From positions 620,001 to 684,000 of the forward strand of contig NZ_SMRO01000001.1 in the NCBI RefSeq assembly GCF_004359985.1: a stretch of DNA of 64,000 nucleotides, in the 5' to 3' direction. Below the pieces are notes generated by a model that saw only the letters and a program-made list of their open reading frames with translations, had not been told where the DNA came from and did not search any database. The position numbers were made by a program, and so were the translations under genes. Origin of the DNA: Paraburkholderia flava. GTDB lineage: Bacteria > Pseudomonadota > Gammaproteobacteria > Burkholderiales > Burkholderiaceae. Of the stretch, positions 41,212 through 49,897 are shown in pieces; within the stretch, counting starts at the first letter, position 1, and each line of letters begins with the position of its first letter.

Positions 41212-41707
41212 TGCTCCACCCCACTGTTCGATAGGCGAAATCATACAGAGAATTTAGCGGATCAATGTCATCGCCAGCGTAACCGCGTCATATCGGCTCA
41301 CATCATTGCAATCCCTCGACGACCCATGAATTCTTTCTACGCTAGGTAGAAGCGAAAAATCGACTCAACAAAGACGCGCCATCTTGTATCGCAATAATGT
41401 TCGTGGTCACTTGTCTAACGGACGGTACGTCGTCCGACAGAAGCTCTTCTGCCAGCATCGCGATAACGCGATTCGCGAACATATATCTCTCGATACCATC
41501 GCTGCCAACAGCTTGGTGAATATATACTCCGTCGGCACTACCTACCGCTCAAATACAGCAAGTCATTGGCCATTTATGGCCGAACCCGGGCAACATGCGA
41601 AATCTCACGAACATTGAAGTGGAATCCGCAGCGGCGAACCACCGTGACCGACAGATATCCACCCGACGCACCACTCGCTTTACGCTTACCCGCCTGCCTC
41701 CAAAAAA
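41212..41707. other. 496-bp A/T-rich intergenic stretch at the right edge of the accessory patch
   Basis: Apart from the tentative 46-aa ORF (41342-41482, minus), no gene is recognisable. Composition is intermediate. Stop codons in all frames break up any remnant of a longer gene. G/C-rich sequence resumes near 41690 with the end of the deacetylase-family gene. No integrase, tRNA or direct repeat was found at this boundary. Confidence 0.4.
41342..41482 (-). CDS. Tentative 46-aa small protein upstream of the PD-(D/E)XK gene
   Basis: A 46-aa ORF with CGAGAG 4-5 nt before its ATG, on the same strand as the nuclease-like gene and ending 130 bp before its start. The composition is protein-like: MFANRVIAMLAEELLSDDVP forms an acidic amphipathic helix and NIIAIQDGASLLSRFFAST follows. 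In this position it could be a small partner or regulator of the nuclease-like protein. It may also be a chance ORF; nothing outside context supports it. Confidence 0.3.
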   Translation of the reverse strand: MFANRVIAMLAEELLSDDVPSVRQVTTNIIAIQDGASLLSRFFAST

Positions 41708-42742
41708 TCACCCCACCCGCCCCTCAAACCCCAGCAGCACGTTAACCGCATTCGTCCCAATCTCATCGACCATATAGCCACCCTCCATCACAAACAGCGT
41801 CGGCATACCAAGCGCCGCGATCGCTTCGCCGAGTCGAACGAAGTCGTCGGTGGCCAGCGCGAAGTGGCTGATCGGATCGCCCTCGAACGTATCGACGCCA
41901 AGCGACACGACGAGCAGATCCGGTGCATAGGTTGACAGACGTCGACCGGCATCAGCAAGCGCATCGCGATAACGCGTCCAGTCCGTACCCTTCGGCAACG
42001 GATAGTTCGCATTGAAGCCGAGCCCATCACCGCGCCCCTGCTCATCGGCGAAACCGGAGAAGTACGGAAACGACACGCTCGGGTCGCCATGCAGCGATAC
42101 GAACATCGCGTCGGCGCGATCGTAGAAAATGTCCTGCGTGCCGTTGCCATGATGAAAATCGACGTCGAGTACTGCGACCCGGTGCGCGCCTTGCACAAGC
42201 CCGCGCTGCGCAGCAATCGCCGCGTTGTTCAGATAACAGTAGCCACCCATGTACTCATGCGCCGCGTGATGACCAGGCGGACGGCACAACGCAAATGCGC
42301 CACGCGCGCCGGCCGATACGACGTCCATGCCGGTCAGCGCGACGTTCGCGCTGCCGCGCACCGCTTCCCACGTGTGCGCGGCGATCGGCGAGCCGGCGTC
42401 CATCGCGTAGTAGCCGAGCCTGCCGTCGATGAACGCGGGCTCGATGTCGTCGCGCAATGAACGCACCGGCCAGACGAGCGGCAACGCGTCGTGCGTGCGG
42501 CCGGTCGCGGACCATTCGTCCCACGCTGTTTCGAGAAAGCGCACGTAGCGTTCGCTGTGCGCGCCGACGTAGTGCGAGCGGTCGTATGGCCGCGCGTCGA
42601 TCACGTCGCCAAGACCGGTCGCGCGCACGCGGGCAAGCACGGTCTCCGCGCGCTGCGGATTTTCGAAGGACTTGGCAATCAGGCCGTCTTTGAGCTCGAT
42701 GCCGTAGTGCAAACGATGCGTGTCGCTGAATACGGTAAGCAT
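41708..42742 (-). CDS. Histone-deacetylase-family protein (acetylpolyamine amidohydrolase-like)
   Basis: 344 aa. The zinc-hydrolase active site is complete: ALCRPPGHHAAHEYMGGYCYLNNAAIAA (about 150-177, with the paired His), VAVLDVDFHHGNGTQDIFYDR (Asp and His zinc ligands, about 189-209) and SLGVDTFEGDPISHF (Asp ligand, about 278-292). The N-terminus VFSDTHRLHYGIELKDG is typical of bacterial acetylpolyamine amidohydrolases, which remove acetyl groups from acetylputrescine and similar amines. It is divergent from an Lrp-type regulator with 114 bp between, so control by that regulator is likely. Confidence 0.9.
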   Translation of the reverse strand: MLTVFSDTHRLHYGIELKDGLIAKSFENPQRAETVLARVRATGLGDVIDARPYDRSHYVGAHSERYVRFLETAWDEWSATGRTHDALPLVWPVRSLRDDIEPAFIDGRLGYYAMDAGSPIAAHTWEAVRGSANVALTGMDVVSAGARGAFALCRPPGHHAAHEYMGGYCYLNNAAIAAQRGLVQGAHRVAVLDVDFHHGNGTQDIFYDRADAMFVSLHGDPSVSFPYFSGFADEQGRGDGLGFNANYPLPKGTDWTRYRDALADAGRRLSTYAPDLLVVSLGVDTFEGDPISHFALATDDFVRLGEAIAALGMPTLFVMEGGYMVDEIGTNAVNVLLGFEGRVG

Positions 42743-42856
42743 GGCAGTTCCCGCGAGATTGAACGAACAGTGTATCGACCGTTCGACGCACTTTGTTTGC
42801 TTTTCGATCTACCCGACCCTACACTTTTCGCACAAACAGACTACCGATACGAACCG

Positions 42857-43369
42857 ATGAGAACGAATCGCCCTCCCACCACACTCGACACAACCGATCG
42901 GGCAATGCTGCGTCTGTTGCAGGAAGACGGCGGGCTGTCGAACGCTGCGTTGAGCGAACAGCTCTCGCTCAGCGTGACGCCGTGCTGGCGAAGAAGAAAA
43001 CGTCTGGAGGACGAAGGCGTGATCCGCGGCTATCAGGCGAATCTGGACCGGCGGCGGCTCGGCTTCGATGTGCTGGCGTTCGTGCACGTGCGCTTCCAGT
43101 CGCATGGTGACAACGCGCCAGACCGCTTCGAAAAGGCGGTCGCGAAGTTGCCGGAAGTGCTGTCGTGCCACAAGGTGACCGGCGACGCGGATTATCTGCT
43201 GCAGGTGCTGGCCGCCGATCTCGACAGCTACGGCGATTTCGTCGAACGCGTGCTGCGCAAACAGCCTGGCGTCGCATCGATCCAGTCGAGCCTCGCATTA
43301 CGTGAGGTGAAATCGACGAGCCACGTGCCGGTGCCCGACGATCTATCGCGTCCGGCGCGGCGTAGTTGA
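42857..43369 (+). CDS. Lrp/AsnC-family transcriptional regulator
   Basis: 170 aa. The N-terminal HTH is LDTTDRAMLRLLQEDGGLSNAALSEQLSLSVTPCWRRRKRLEDEGVIRGYQA (about 10-61, shown in part), and the C-terminal RAM ligand domain contains LPEVLSCHKVTGDADYLLQVLA (about 98-119). It is complete and of normal length. An upstream extension of the frame lies over the divergent deacetylase gene and is not used. The likely target is the acetylpolyamine amidohydrolase gene, with an amino acid or polyamine-related effector. Confidence 0.92.
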   Translation: MRTNRPPTTLDTTDRAMLRLLQEDGGLSNAALSEQLSLSVTPCWRRRKRLEDEGVIRGYQANLDRRRLGFDVLAFVHVRFQSHGDNAPDRFEKAVAKLPEVLSCHKVTGDADYLLQVLAADLDSYGDFVERVLRKQPGVASIQSSLALREVKSTSHVPVPDDLSRPARRS

Positions 43370-43378
43370 ACAGCGTGG

Positions 43379-43786
43379 TCAGGCCGTAGCGTCGACGCAC
43401 GCGCGCCAGACTTCCGCGACGATCGGATCGGCGGGATTCGCGGTGGTTGCATCGATAAACAGATTGGCCGACTGCAACTGCGCGGCGGACCAGGTCTGCG
43501 CGCCGTGCAACTGCCTCGCGATACGGCGTGCCTTGCGGGCGAACGTCACGCGTTCGAGCCAGCCCGCGTCGAGCGAACGACGCGCGAGCCAGATGCGCGC
43601 GGATTCGACCAGGTGCGCATCGGTGGACGGCGTGTCGTGCAGCACGACCGCCGCGAGTTCACTCACCGCGAGATAGCACAGCAGGTTCGTGGTGGCGCCA
43701 GTGGTCGGCGTGTCGTCGGACGGCATCGGGCTCGGTGGTTGAACTGCTTGGACTGCGCGTCCGCTCGTGCTTTTGTCGATGTGCAT
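43379..43786 (-). CDS. Hypothetical protein, helical, uncharacterised
   Basis: 135 aa with no recognised domain. After a disordered 30-residue N-terminus rich in S, P and T, the rest is predicted by eye to be helical: LLCYLAVSELAAVVLHDTPS, LVESARIWLARRSLDAGWLE and RIARQLHGAQTWSAAQLQSA. There is no signal peptide, and G/C-rich codon use fits the genome, so it is probably a native conserved gene. It starts 11 bp after the stop of the exported 100-aa protein gene upstream, in the same direction, so the two are probably co-transcribed. It is convergent with the Lrp gene, 9 bp away. Confidence 0.6.
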   Translation of the reverse strand: MHIDKSTSGRAVQAVQPPSPMPSDDTPTTGATTNLLCYLAVSELAAVVLHDTPSTDAHLVESARIWLARRSLDAGWLERVTFARKARRIARQLHGAQTWSAAQLQSANLFIDATTANPADPIVAEVWRACVDATA

Positions 43787-43797
43787 TGCTATCGCCG

Positions 43798-44100
43798 TCA
43801 GACTTGCAGCACGCGGCCATCGGGGCCGATCTTGCGTGGCAGGACCGGCAACGCGTCACTCTTTTTCGGCTGCGTGACGATGGGTGCAGTGGACTCGCTG
43901 GCGCCGGCGTGCCCGGTCACCCGCTTCGCGAGGCGCGGTGCCTGTGCGACGCTTTTCGGACGTGTCCCACTCGCACCATGACGCACCGGCGGATGCGCAC
44001 GCGCCTCCGGCGGATTCCAGATTTCGACATACGTCTGCGCGTGCGCGGCCGTAGCCGCGCCAAAAAACAGTACTGTCAGCGCAAGCGCGCGGGCATTCAT
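43798..44100 (-). CDS. Small exported hypothetical protein
   Basis: 100 aa with a clear signal peptide (MNARALALTVLFFGAATAAHAQ, cleavage after AHA) and GGAGAG 7 nt before the ATG. The mature part of about 79 residues is rich in Pro, Arg, Lys and Ala, lacks Cys, and looks disordered. A motif LPVLPRKIGPDGRVLQV closes it. It probably acts in the periplasm, but no function can be assigned. It is followed closely by the 135-aa hypothetical gene. Confidence 0.6.
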   Translation of the reverse strand: MNARALALTVLFFGAATAAHAQTYVEIWNPPEARAHPPVRHGASGTRPKSVAQAPRLAKRVTGHAGASESTAPIVTQPKKSDALPVLPRKIGPDGRVLQV

Positions 44101-44176
44101 GATTCGCTCTCCGTTGCCTTTGTCTTCGTGGTTCTTGTTCGTGATTCATCGCGTACTTCTGATGCCTCGATACTCG

Positions 44177-44476
44177 TCAACGCCGCTTGCACGACATCGC
44201 AGTACCGACACATCGCCCATCGCAGCCCGCGCAAAAATACCGGTCGTGCACGCTGTCGTCTACCACCCAGCTGTTTCCCGATGCGCTGGCCGTGCCCGCC
44301 TCATGACCATTCTCCACCGCATGAAACGTCGCCTCGCCGGCCTTACCGCGCTGGATTGACGCATCGATTTCCGCTGCGCCGAACGCCGCCTTGAGTCGCG
44401 CGACGAACGCGGCCGTTTCGGGCATCGGGTGAACAGCAACGGGCTCCAGCACCCGTTCGAGGACAGGGGCGTTCAT
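44177..44476 (-). CDS. Small cysteine-containing hypothetical protein divergent from imuA
   Basis: 99 aa with a strong ribosome site (AAGGAG, 8 nt upstream). It is soluble. The C-terminus carries four Cys in the pattern CAGCDGRCVGTAMSC, which could bind a metal such as zinc or an Fe-S cluster. No family was recognised. Its start lies 98 bp from the LexA box that controls imuA on the other strand, so it might be co-regulated by DNA damage, though the box overlaps only the imuA promoter clearly. Confidence 0.6.
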   Translation of the reverse strand: MNAPVLERVLEPVAVHPMPETAAFVARLKAAFGAAEIDASIQRGKAGEATFHAVENGHEAGTASASGNSWVVDDSVHDRYFCAGCDGRCVGTAMSCKRR

Positions 44477-44546
44477 GGCAACGACTCCTTTTCGATGCAG
44501 CCAACCAGTTAAAAAAGTAGCGCTCAGTTACCTCTCAGTTATCCCT

Positions 44547-44592
44547 TTGGCATTTTCGTTTTCGGTGTAGGATACTGTACATATATACAGTG
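44547..44592 (+). promoter_or_regulatory. imuA promoter with LexA (SOS) box
   Basis: The LexA box at 44575-44590 is CTGTACATATATACAG, matching the CTGT-N8-ACAG consensus with the preferred A/T-rich core; flanking TA and TG extend it to 44573-44592. A -35 TTGGCA (44547-44552) lies 18 bp from a -10 GATACT (44571-44576), which the box overlaps. Repression by LexA and induction by DNA damage are expected. Confidence 0.92.
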
Positions 44593-44609
44593 ATTTTTGC
44601 AATCAGCCG

Positions 44610-45335
44610 ATGCCCTCACCCACGCCTCATCCGGAAGATCTGCACCCGTCGCTCTGGCGGGCGTCGCAGCTTGCACGCCACACCGCGCGCACGCTCGACA
44701 CCGGCTATGCGGCGCTGTCGGCGGAACTGCCCGGCGGCGGCTGGCCGATCGGTGCGCTGGTCGATCTGCTGGTCCAGCAGCCGGGCGTTGGTGAAATGCG
44801 GCTGTTGAGTCCGGCGCTCGGCGCACTCGGGGCAGCCAATGCCACCGGTAAGCGGCCCATCGCGCTGGTCCAGCCGCCCCATGTGCCGAACGGACTGGGG
44901 CTCGACTATATCGGCCTGCCGCTCAAGCAGTTGATGCTGGTCAACGCCAAAACCACCGGCGACGCGCTGTGGGCCACGGAACAAATCCTGCGCGCCGGCA
45001 GTTGCGGCGCGCTGCTGCTGTGGATAGAACGCGTGCCCGTATCGTCGCTGCGGCGGCTTCATCTGGCCGCACAGTCGTCAGATACGCTTTTCGTGGCGAT
45101 GCGTCCGCTCGCCGCCGCGGCGGATACGTCGCCCGCGTTGCTACGGCTCGCGCTGCGAGCCACCGGCGAAGGTCTCGCCGTCGATATCGTCAAGCGACGA
45201 GGTCCGTTGCGCACGGACCCGCTGCCGCTTCCCCTTCAACCCACCCCTATTCTGCTTTCCCGTCATGCGCGCACTGCTCGCCGTTCACCTGCCCCGGTTG
45301 CAGCTCGAAGTCTTCAGGCCGAAGTGGCTGCCTGA
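44610..45335 (+). CDS. imuA: ImuA, SOS translesion synthesis accessory protein
   Basis: 241 aa, RecA-like in fold but shortened. LSAELPGGGWPIGALVDLLV (about 36-55) matches the RecA/ImuA N-terminal region, and PIALVQPPHVPNGLGLDYIGLPLKQLMLVNAKTTGDALWATEQIL (about 87-131, in part) is the family core. No intact Walker A is visible. The gene is first in imuA-imuB-dnaE2 behind a LexA box, with a 17-nt leader from the box, and its 3' end overlaps imuB by 71 nt. The C-terminal 40 residues, over the overlap, are Arg/Pro-rich. Confidence 0.93.
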   Translation: MPSPTPHPEDLHPSLWRASQLARHTARTLDTGYAALSAELPGGGWPIGALVDLLVQQPGVGEMRLLSPALGALGAANATGKRPIALVQPPHVPNGLGLDYIGLPLKQLMLVNAKTTGDALWATEQILRAGSCGALLLWIERVPVSSLRRLHLAAQSSDTLFVAMRPLAAAADTSPALLRLALRATGEGLAVDIVKRRGPLRTDPLPLPLQPTPILLSRHARTARRSPAPVAARSLQAEVAA

Positions 45336-46743
45336 GCCGGCGCACGGTTGCGCGGTACTTGAGCAGGACCGGGTGCTCGTCGCCAGCCGCGCCGCACGCA
45401 CGGCCGGCATTCGCCCCGGCATGAAGCGCGGCGGCGTGCTCACGCTCGAACCCGGTGTCGAGATGTTCGAGCGCGACCCGGCACGCGAAGCCGATGCACA
45501 GCAGGCAGTCGCGGTCGCGTTGATGAAGTTCTCGCCCGAGGTCGCGCTGACCGAAGAGGCCACGATCATCGTCGACGTCAGCGCGAGCCTGCGTCTGTTC
45601 GGCGGCGTGCTGCGGCTGTGCCACGAAGCGAAGACGCTGCTCGCCACGCTCGGCTTCAGCGCACGCGTGAGTCTCGCGCCGACTGGCCAGGGTGCATGGC
45701 TGCTCGCGAAGCACGGCAATCGCCGGCTCCTGAAAATGCGCTCGCTCGAACAGCGGCTCGCCGCGCTGCCGCTCGCATCGGTCCCCGAGGTGCGGCCGTT
45801 TATCGACTGGTTTACCGGGCTCGGTTGCGAGACGATCGCCGACGTGCGCAGGCTGCCGCGCGCCGGACTGCAACGTCGCTGTGGCGAGCATCTGCTCGAC
45901 TCGCTCGATCGCGCATTCGGCACCGCGCCCGAACTGTTCGACTGGCTCGAACTGCCGCCCGTTTTTTCTGCGCGCATCGAGTTGCCCGACCGCCTCGAGC
46001 ACACTGAGGGCGCGCTCTTCGCTGCGCATCGACTGATCGTCCAGTTATGCGGCTGGCTCTGCGCGAAACAGCTCGCGGTCACCAGTGTGCAGTTGCTGCT
46101 CGAACATGAACGAGGACGCCAGGCCATTGCGCCCACTGAGATCGGCATCGCGCTCGGCGAGCCCGCATGGCATGAGGAGCATCTGGTCCGGCTGATCCGC
46201 GAACGGCTCGCGCGTGTCGAACTGGCCGCGCCCGTCATCGCACTGCGGCTCGACGCATCGCAGGTGCAGGCCGCCGCGCCCGCTTCGACCACGCTGTTCC
46301 CCGAGCCCGGCGGCTCGGCGGAAGATCACGCGCGGCTCGTCGAACTGCTGGTCGCGCGGCTCGGCGAAGAGAACGTGCTGCGTCCTGCGCCGCTTTCCGA
46401 TCATCGGCCGGAAATCGCCAACCGCTGGGTGCCGCTCGGCCAGACTGTGTCGGCGGCGACGCAACACACATCGCCATCTACCGGATTGCCGCGCCCCACC
46501 TGGCTGTTGAAAAAGCCCGTGCAGTTGCTGATGCGCAAGGAGCGGCCGTTTTACGGTTCGCCACTGAAAATGGTTTCTCCCGGCGAGCGCATCGAGACCG
46601 GCTGGTTCGATGAACAACTCGTCTCGCGCGACTACTTCGTCGCCCAGGCCGACGATCAATCCTGCTACTGGATCTATCGCAAGCGCCCCAGTAGCCAGGA
46701 CGACAAGGAACCCCACTGGTTCCTGCACGGACTCTTCGGGTGA
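45265..46743 (+). CDS. imuB: ImuB, catalytically inactive Y-family polymerase subunit
   Basis: 492 aa of the DinB/Y-family fold: MRALLAVHLPRLQLEVFRP at the N-terminus, TLEPGVEMFERDPAREADAQ and VDVSASLRLFGGVLRLC in the palm and fingers. The normal catalytic acidic residues of the palm (the DxD at the start and the SxDE motif) are absent, as in other ImuB proteins, so it acts as a beta-clamp-binding hub for DnaE2. The C-terminal part includes KKPVQLLMRKERPFYGSPLK. The start lies within imuA (71-nt overlap), and dnaE2 starts 4 nt after the stop. Confidence 0.93.
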   Translation: MRALLAVHLPRLQLEVFRPKWLPEPAHGCAVLEQDRVLVASRAARTAGIRPGMKRGGVLTLEPGVEMFERDPAREADAQQAVAVALMKFSPEVALTEEATIIVDVSASLRLFGGVLRLCHEAKTLLATLGFSARVSLAPTGQGAWLLAKHGNRRLLKMRSLEQRLAALPLASVPEVRPFIDWFTGLGCETIADVRRLPRAGLQRRCGEHLLDSLDRAFGTAPELFDWLELPPVFSARIELPDRLEHTEGALFAAHRLIVQLCGWLCAKQLAVTSVQLLLEHERGRQAIAPTEIGIALGEPAWHEEHLVRLIRERLARVELAAPVIALRLDASQVQAAAPASTTLFPEPGGSAEDHARLVELLVARLGEENVLRPAPLSDHRPEIANRWVPLGQTVSAATQHTSPSTGLPRPTWLLKKPVQLLMRKERPFYGSPLKMVSPGERIETGWFDEQLVSRDYFVAQADDQSCYWIYRKRPSSQDDKEPHWFLHGLFG

Positions 46744-46747
46744 CGCG

Positions 46748-49700
46748 ATGCAACCGTCCGCCCATTCGTTGCCGGCTTATGCCGAGCTGTTCTGCCTGTC
46801 GAATTTTTCGTTCCTGCATGGCGCGTCGCATGCGGAGGAACTGGTCGAGCGCGCGGTGCAACTCGGCTATGCAGGGCTCGCGATCACCGACGAATGTTCG
46901 TTCGCCGGCGCCGTGCGCGCGCATGTCGCGGCGAAGGCGGCCGGCCTGCCGCTTGTCATCGGTTCGTATTTCCGGCTTGTCCATGCGGACGGCTCACCCG
47001 CGTTCGGGCTGATCCTGCTCGCGCAGAATCGCGAGGGATACGGCAACCTGTCCGAGCTGATCACGCTCGCGCGCCAACGCGCGCCGAAGGGCGAATACCG
47101 GCTCACGCCGCAAGACCTGTCGCGACCCGAGCCCGAGTACGGCCATCTGCGCGGCATGCCCGACTGCCTCGCGATCCTCGTGCCCGAGTTTCCCGCGCAT
47201 GAAGACAAACTGGACGCGCAACTCGAATGGCTCGGCGAAACGTTCCCTGATCGCGCAAGGTGCGGACTGATCCTGCATCAGCGCGCGATGGACGACATCC
47301 ATCGCGGCGCCGTTGAATACGTCGCGCAGCGTCACAGCGTGCCGGTCGTCGCGCTCGGTCACGTCGTGATGCACGTGCGCTCGCGCAAACCGCTGCAGGA
47401 CACGCTCACCGCGATCCGCATCGGTCGCCCCGTGCATGAATGCGGCTACGCGCTCGCGCCGAATGCCGAACAGCATCTGCGCTCACGGCTGCGGCTCGCG
47501 AATCTGTACCCGGAACACGCGCTCCAGGAGACCGTCGCCCTGCTGAAGCGCTGCTCGTTCCTGCTCAGCGATCTGCGTTACGAATATCCCGACGAGATCA
47601 TCCCCGCCGGCTACACGCCGAGCGCGTGGCTGCGACAGGAAACTTATGTTGGCGCGCACCAGCGTTTTCCGGGCGGCATTCCTCATGACGTGCAGAAGCA
47701 GCTCGAATACGAACTCCAACTGATCGGCGATCTCGAATACGAACCGTACTTTCTGACGGTCTACGACATCGTCCGTTATGCGCGCAGTCAGAACATCCTG
47801 TGTCAAGGACGCGGCTCGGCGGCCAACTCCGCGGTCTGCTATTGCCTCGGCATCACCGAGGTCGATCCGGCGCGCGGCAACCTGCTGTTCGAACGCTTCA
47901 TCAGTCGCGAGCGCGGCGAGCCGCCCGACATCGACGTCGACTTCGAGCACCAGCGGCGCGAAGAAGTGATCCAGTACATCTACAGCAAGTACGGCCGCGA
48001 CCGCGCCGCGATCGCGGCTGCCGTGTCCACCTACCGGCCGCGCGGTGCGCTGCGCGAAACCGGCAAGGCGCTCGGCGTTGACCCGCAGATCGTCGATGCG
48101 GTCGCGAAGACGCATCACTGGTTCGATACGCGCGCGCAACTGCTCGAGCGTTTCGAAGAATGCGGACTCGACCCGAACACGCAGCTGATCCAGTTATGGG
48201 CGTCGCTCGCATCGCAACTGCTTGGGTTTCCGCGACATCTGTCGCAGCACTCGGGCGGCTTCGTGATCAGCCGCGGCAAACTCACGCGGCTCGTGCCGGT
48301 AGAGAACGCCGCGATGGTCGATCGCAGTGTGATCCAGTGGGACAAGGACGATCTCGAATCGCTCGGGTTGCTGAAAGTCGACGTGCTCGCGCTCGGCATG
48401 CTGTCCGCGATTCGCCGCACGCTCGACCTTGTATCGGAACGGCGCGGCGAGCGTGTCCACATGCAGGACATTCCTGCCGAAGACAAAGCTACCTACGACA
48501 TGATCTGCCGTGCCGACACGATCGGCGTGTTCCAGATCGAATCGCGCGCGCAGATGTCGATGTTGCCGAGACTACAGCCGCGAGAATTCTACGACCTCGT
48601 GATCGAAGTCGCGATCGTGAGGCCGGGGCCGATTCAGGGTGGTGCTGTGCATCCGTACTTGCGGCGGCGGCAGAAGATCGACACCGTCAGCTATCCGAGC
48701 GACGATCTAAAGGTCGCGCTGGAACGCACGATGGGCGTGCCGATTTTTCAGGAACAGGTGATGCAGATCGCCGTCATCGCGGCGGGCTTTACACGGGGCG
48801 AGTCCGACGAACTACGCCGCGCGATGGCCGCGTGGAAACGCAAGGGCAACCTGGAGAAGTACTACGACAAGATCGTCAACGGCATGCTCGAGCGTGGCTA
48901 CCAGAAGTCGTTTGCAGATGCGATCTTCGCGCAGATCAAAGGCTTCGGCGAGTATGGATTTCCGGAGAGTCACGCGGCCAGTTTCGCGCTGCTGGTGTAC
49001 ACGAGTAGCTGGCTCAAGTGCCATGAGCCAGAGGCATTTCTCGCCGCGTTGCTGAACAGCCTGCCGATGGGTTTCTATTCGTCGTCGCAGCTCATTCAGG
49101 ATGCGCAGCGCCATGGAGTGACGGTCTTGCCTGCCGACGTCATGGTTAGCAATTGGGAATCGTCGCTGGAGTATCAAGCCGATGCTCAACGTCCAGCGGT
49201 CAGGTTAGGCCTCTCCCTTCTGCAGGGGATGCGTGTGGAGGCTGCTGAGCGCATCGGCTTGGCACGAACCGTTAAGGCTTTCTCGTCTACGGCTGATCTG
49301 GGAAGACGAGCTCAGCTGGATCGGCATGATTTTCATGTCCTGGCGAGAGCCAATGCTCTCGTGTCGCTGGCGGATGGACGACGGAGTGCCTTGTGGCAAT
49401 CCGTCGTTGCCGTGCCGGATAAGGATCTTCTGGCTGCAGCCAGTGTGGATGATCAAACGCCTGACCTCGGATGCGCATCAGAAGGAGATGAAATACGGAG
49501 CGATTATCAATCCATGGGATTGACACTTCGACGGCATCCCGTGGCACTTTTACGGCCGCAGCTCGATGCGAAGAAGCTGATGCCCGCGACAACGTTGAAC
49601 ACTTATCCGAATGGTCGGCTCGCGCGTGGATGCGGGTTGGTCACCGTGCGACAACGGCCGGGAACCGCGAAGGGCGTGATCTTCATGACGATTGAGGATG

Positions 49701-49897
49701 AAACCGGGAACGTGAACGTAATTATCCGGCCCGTCCTGCTGGAAAAGCAGCGTAAGGAAGTTCTCAGTGCAGGATTGCTGGCGGTATTCGGCGTGTGGCA
49801 AAGCGTCGATGGCGTGCGGCATCTGGTTGCCAAACGCCTGGTAGATCTGTCGCATCTTCTTCGAGATTTGCCGACAGTCAGCCGGAATTTTCATTAG
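46748..49897 (+). CDS. dnaE2: DnaE2/ImuC error-prone DNA polymerase III alpha subunit
   Basis: 1049 aa. N-terminal PHP domain begins AELFCLSNFSFLHGASHAEEL. The polymerase active site contains EPPDIDVDFEHQRREEVI (two Asp, about residues 393-410) and LGLLKVDVLALGML (third Asp, near 541). The C-terminal part has the HhH/OB-fold regions and ends DLPTVSRNFH. It is the third gene of the SOS imuABC cassette. Third codon positions become visibly A/T-richer from about 49150 to the stop (roughly residues 800-1049), unlike the first three quarters. A second copy of the tail codons at 52046-52072 suggests a recombined 3' end. The frame is intact, so it may still work. Confidence 0.93.
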   Translation: MQPSAHSLPAYAELFCLSNFSFLHGASHAEELVERAVQLGYAGLAITDECSFAGAVRAHVAAKAAGLPLVIGSYFRLVHADGSPAFGLILLAQNREGYGNLSELITLARQRAPKGEYRLTPQDLSRPEPEYGHLRGMPDCLAILVPEFPAHEDKLDAQLEWLGETFPDRARCGLILHQRAMDDIHRGAVEYVAQRHSVPVVALGHVVMHVRSRKPLQDTLTAIRIGRPVHECGYALAPNAEQHLRSRLRLANLYPEHALQETVALLKRCSFLLSDLRYEYPDEIIPAGYTPSAWLRQETYVGAHQRFPGGIPHDVQKQLEYELQLIGDLEYEPYFLTVYDIVRYARSQNILCQGRGSAANSAVCYCLGITEVDPARGNLLFERFISRERGEPPDIDVDFEHQRREEVIQYIYSKYGRDRAAIAAAVSTYRPRGALRETGKALGVDPQIVDAVAKTHHWFDTRAQLLERFEECGLDPNTQLIQLWASLASQLLGFPRHLSQHSGGFVISRGKLTRLVPVENAAMVDRSVIQWDKDDLESLGLLKVDVLALGMLSAIRRTLDLVSERRGERVHMQDIPAEDKATYDMICRADTIGVFQIESRAQMSMLPRLQPREFYDLVIEVAIVRPGPIQGGAVHPYLRRRQKIDTVSYPSDDLKVALERTMGVPIFQEQVMQIAVIAAGFTRGESDELRRAMAAWKRKGNLEKYYDKIVNGMLERGYQKSFADAIFAQIKGFGEYGFPESHAASFALLVYTSSWLKCHEPEAFLAALLNSLPMGFYSSSQLIQDAQRHGVTVLPADVMVSNWESSLEYQADAQRPAVRLGLSLLQGMRVEAAERIGLARTVKAFSSTADLGRRAQLDRHDFHVLARANALVSLADGRRSALWQSVVAVPDKDLLAAASVDDQTPDLGCASEGDEIRSDYQSMGLTLRRHPVALLRPQLDAKKLMPATTLNTYPNGRLARGCGLVTVRQRPGTAKGVIFMTIEDETGNVNVIIRPVLLEKQRKEVLSAGLLAVFGVWQSVDGVRHLVAKRLVDLSHLLRDLPTVSRNFH

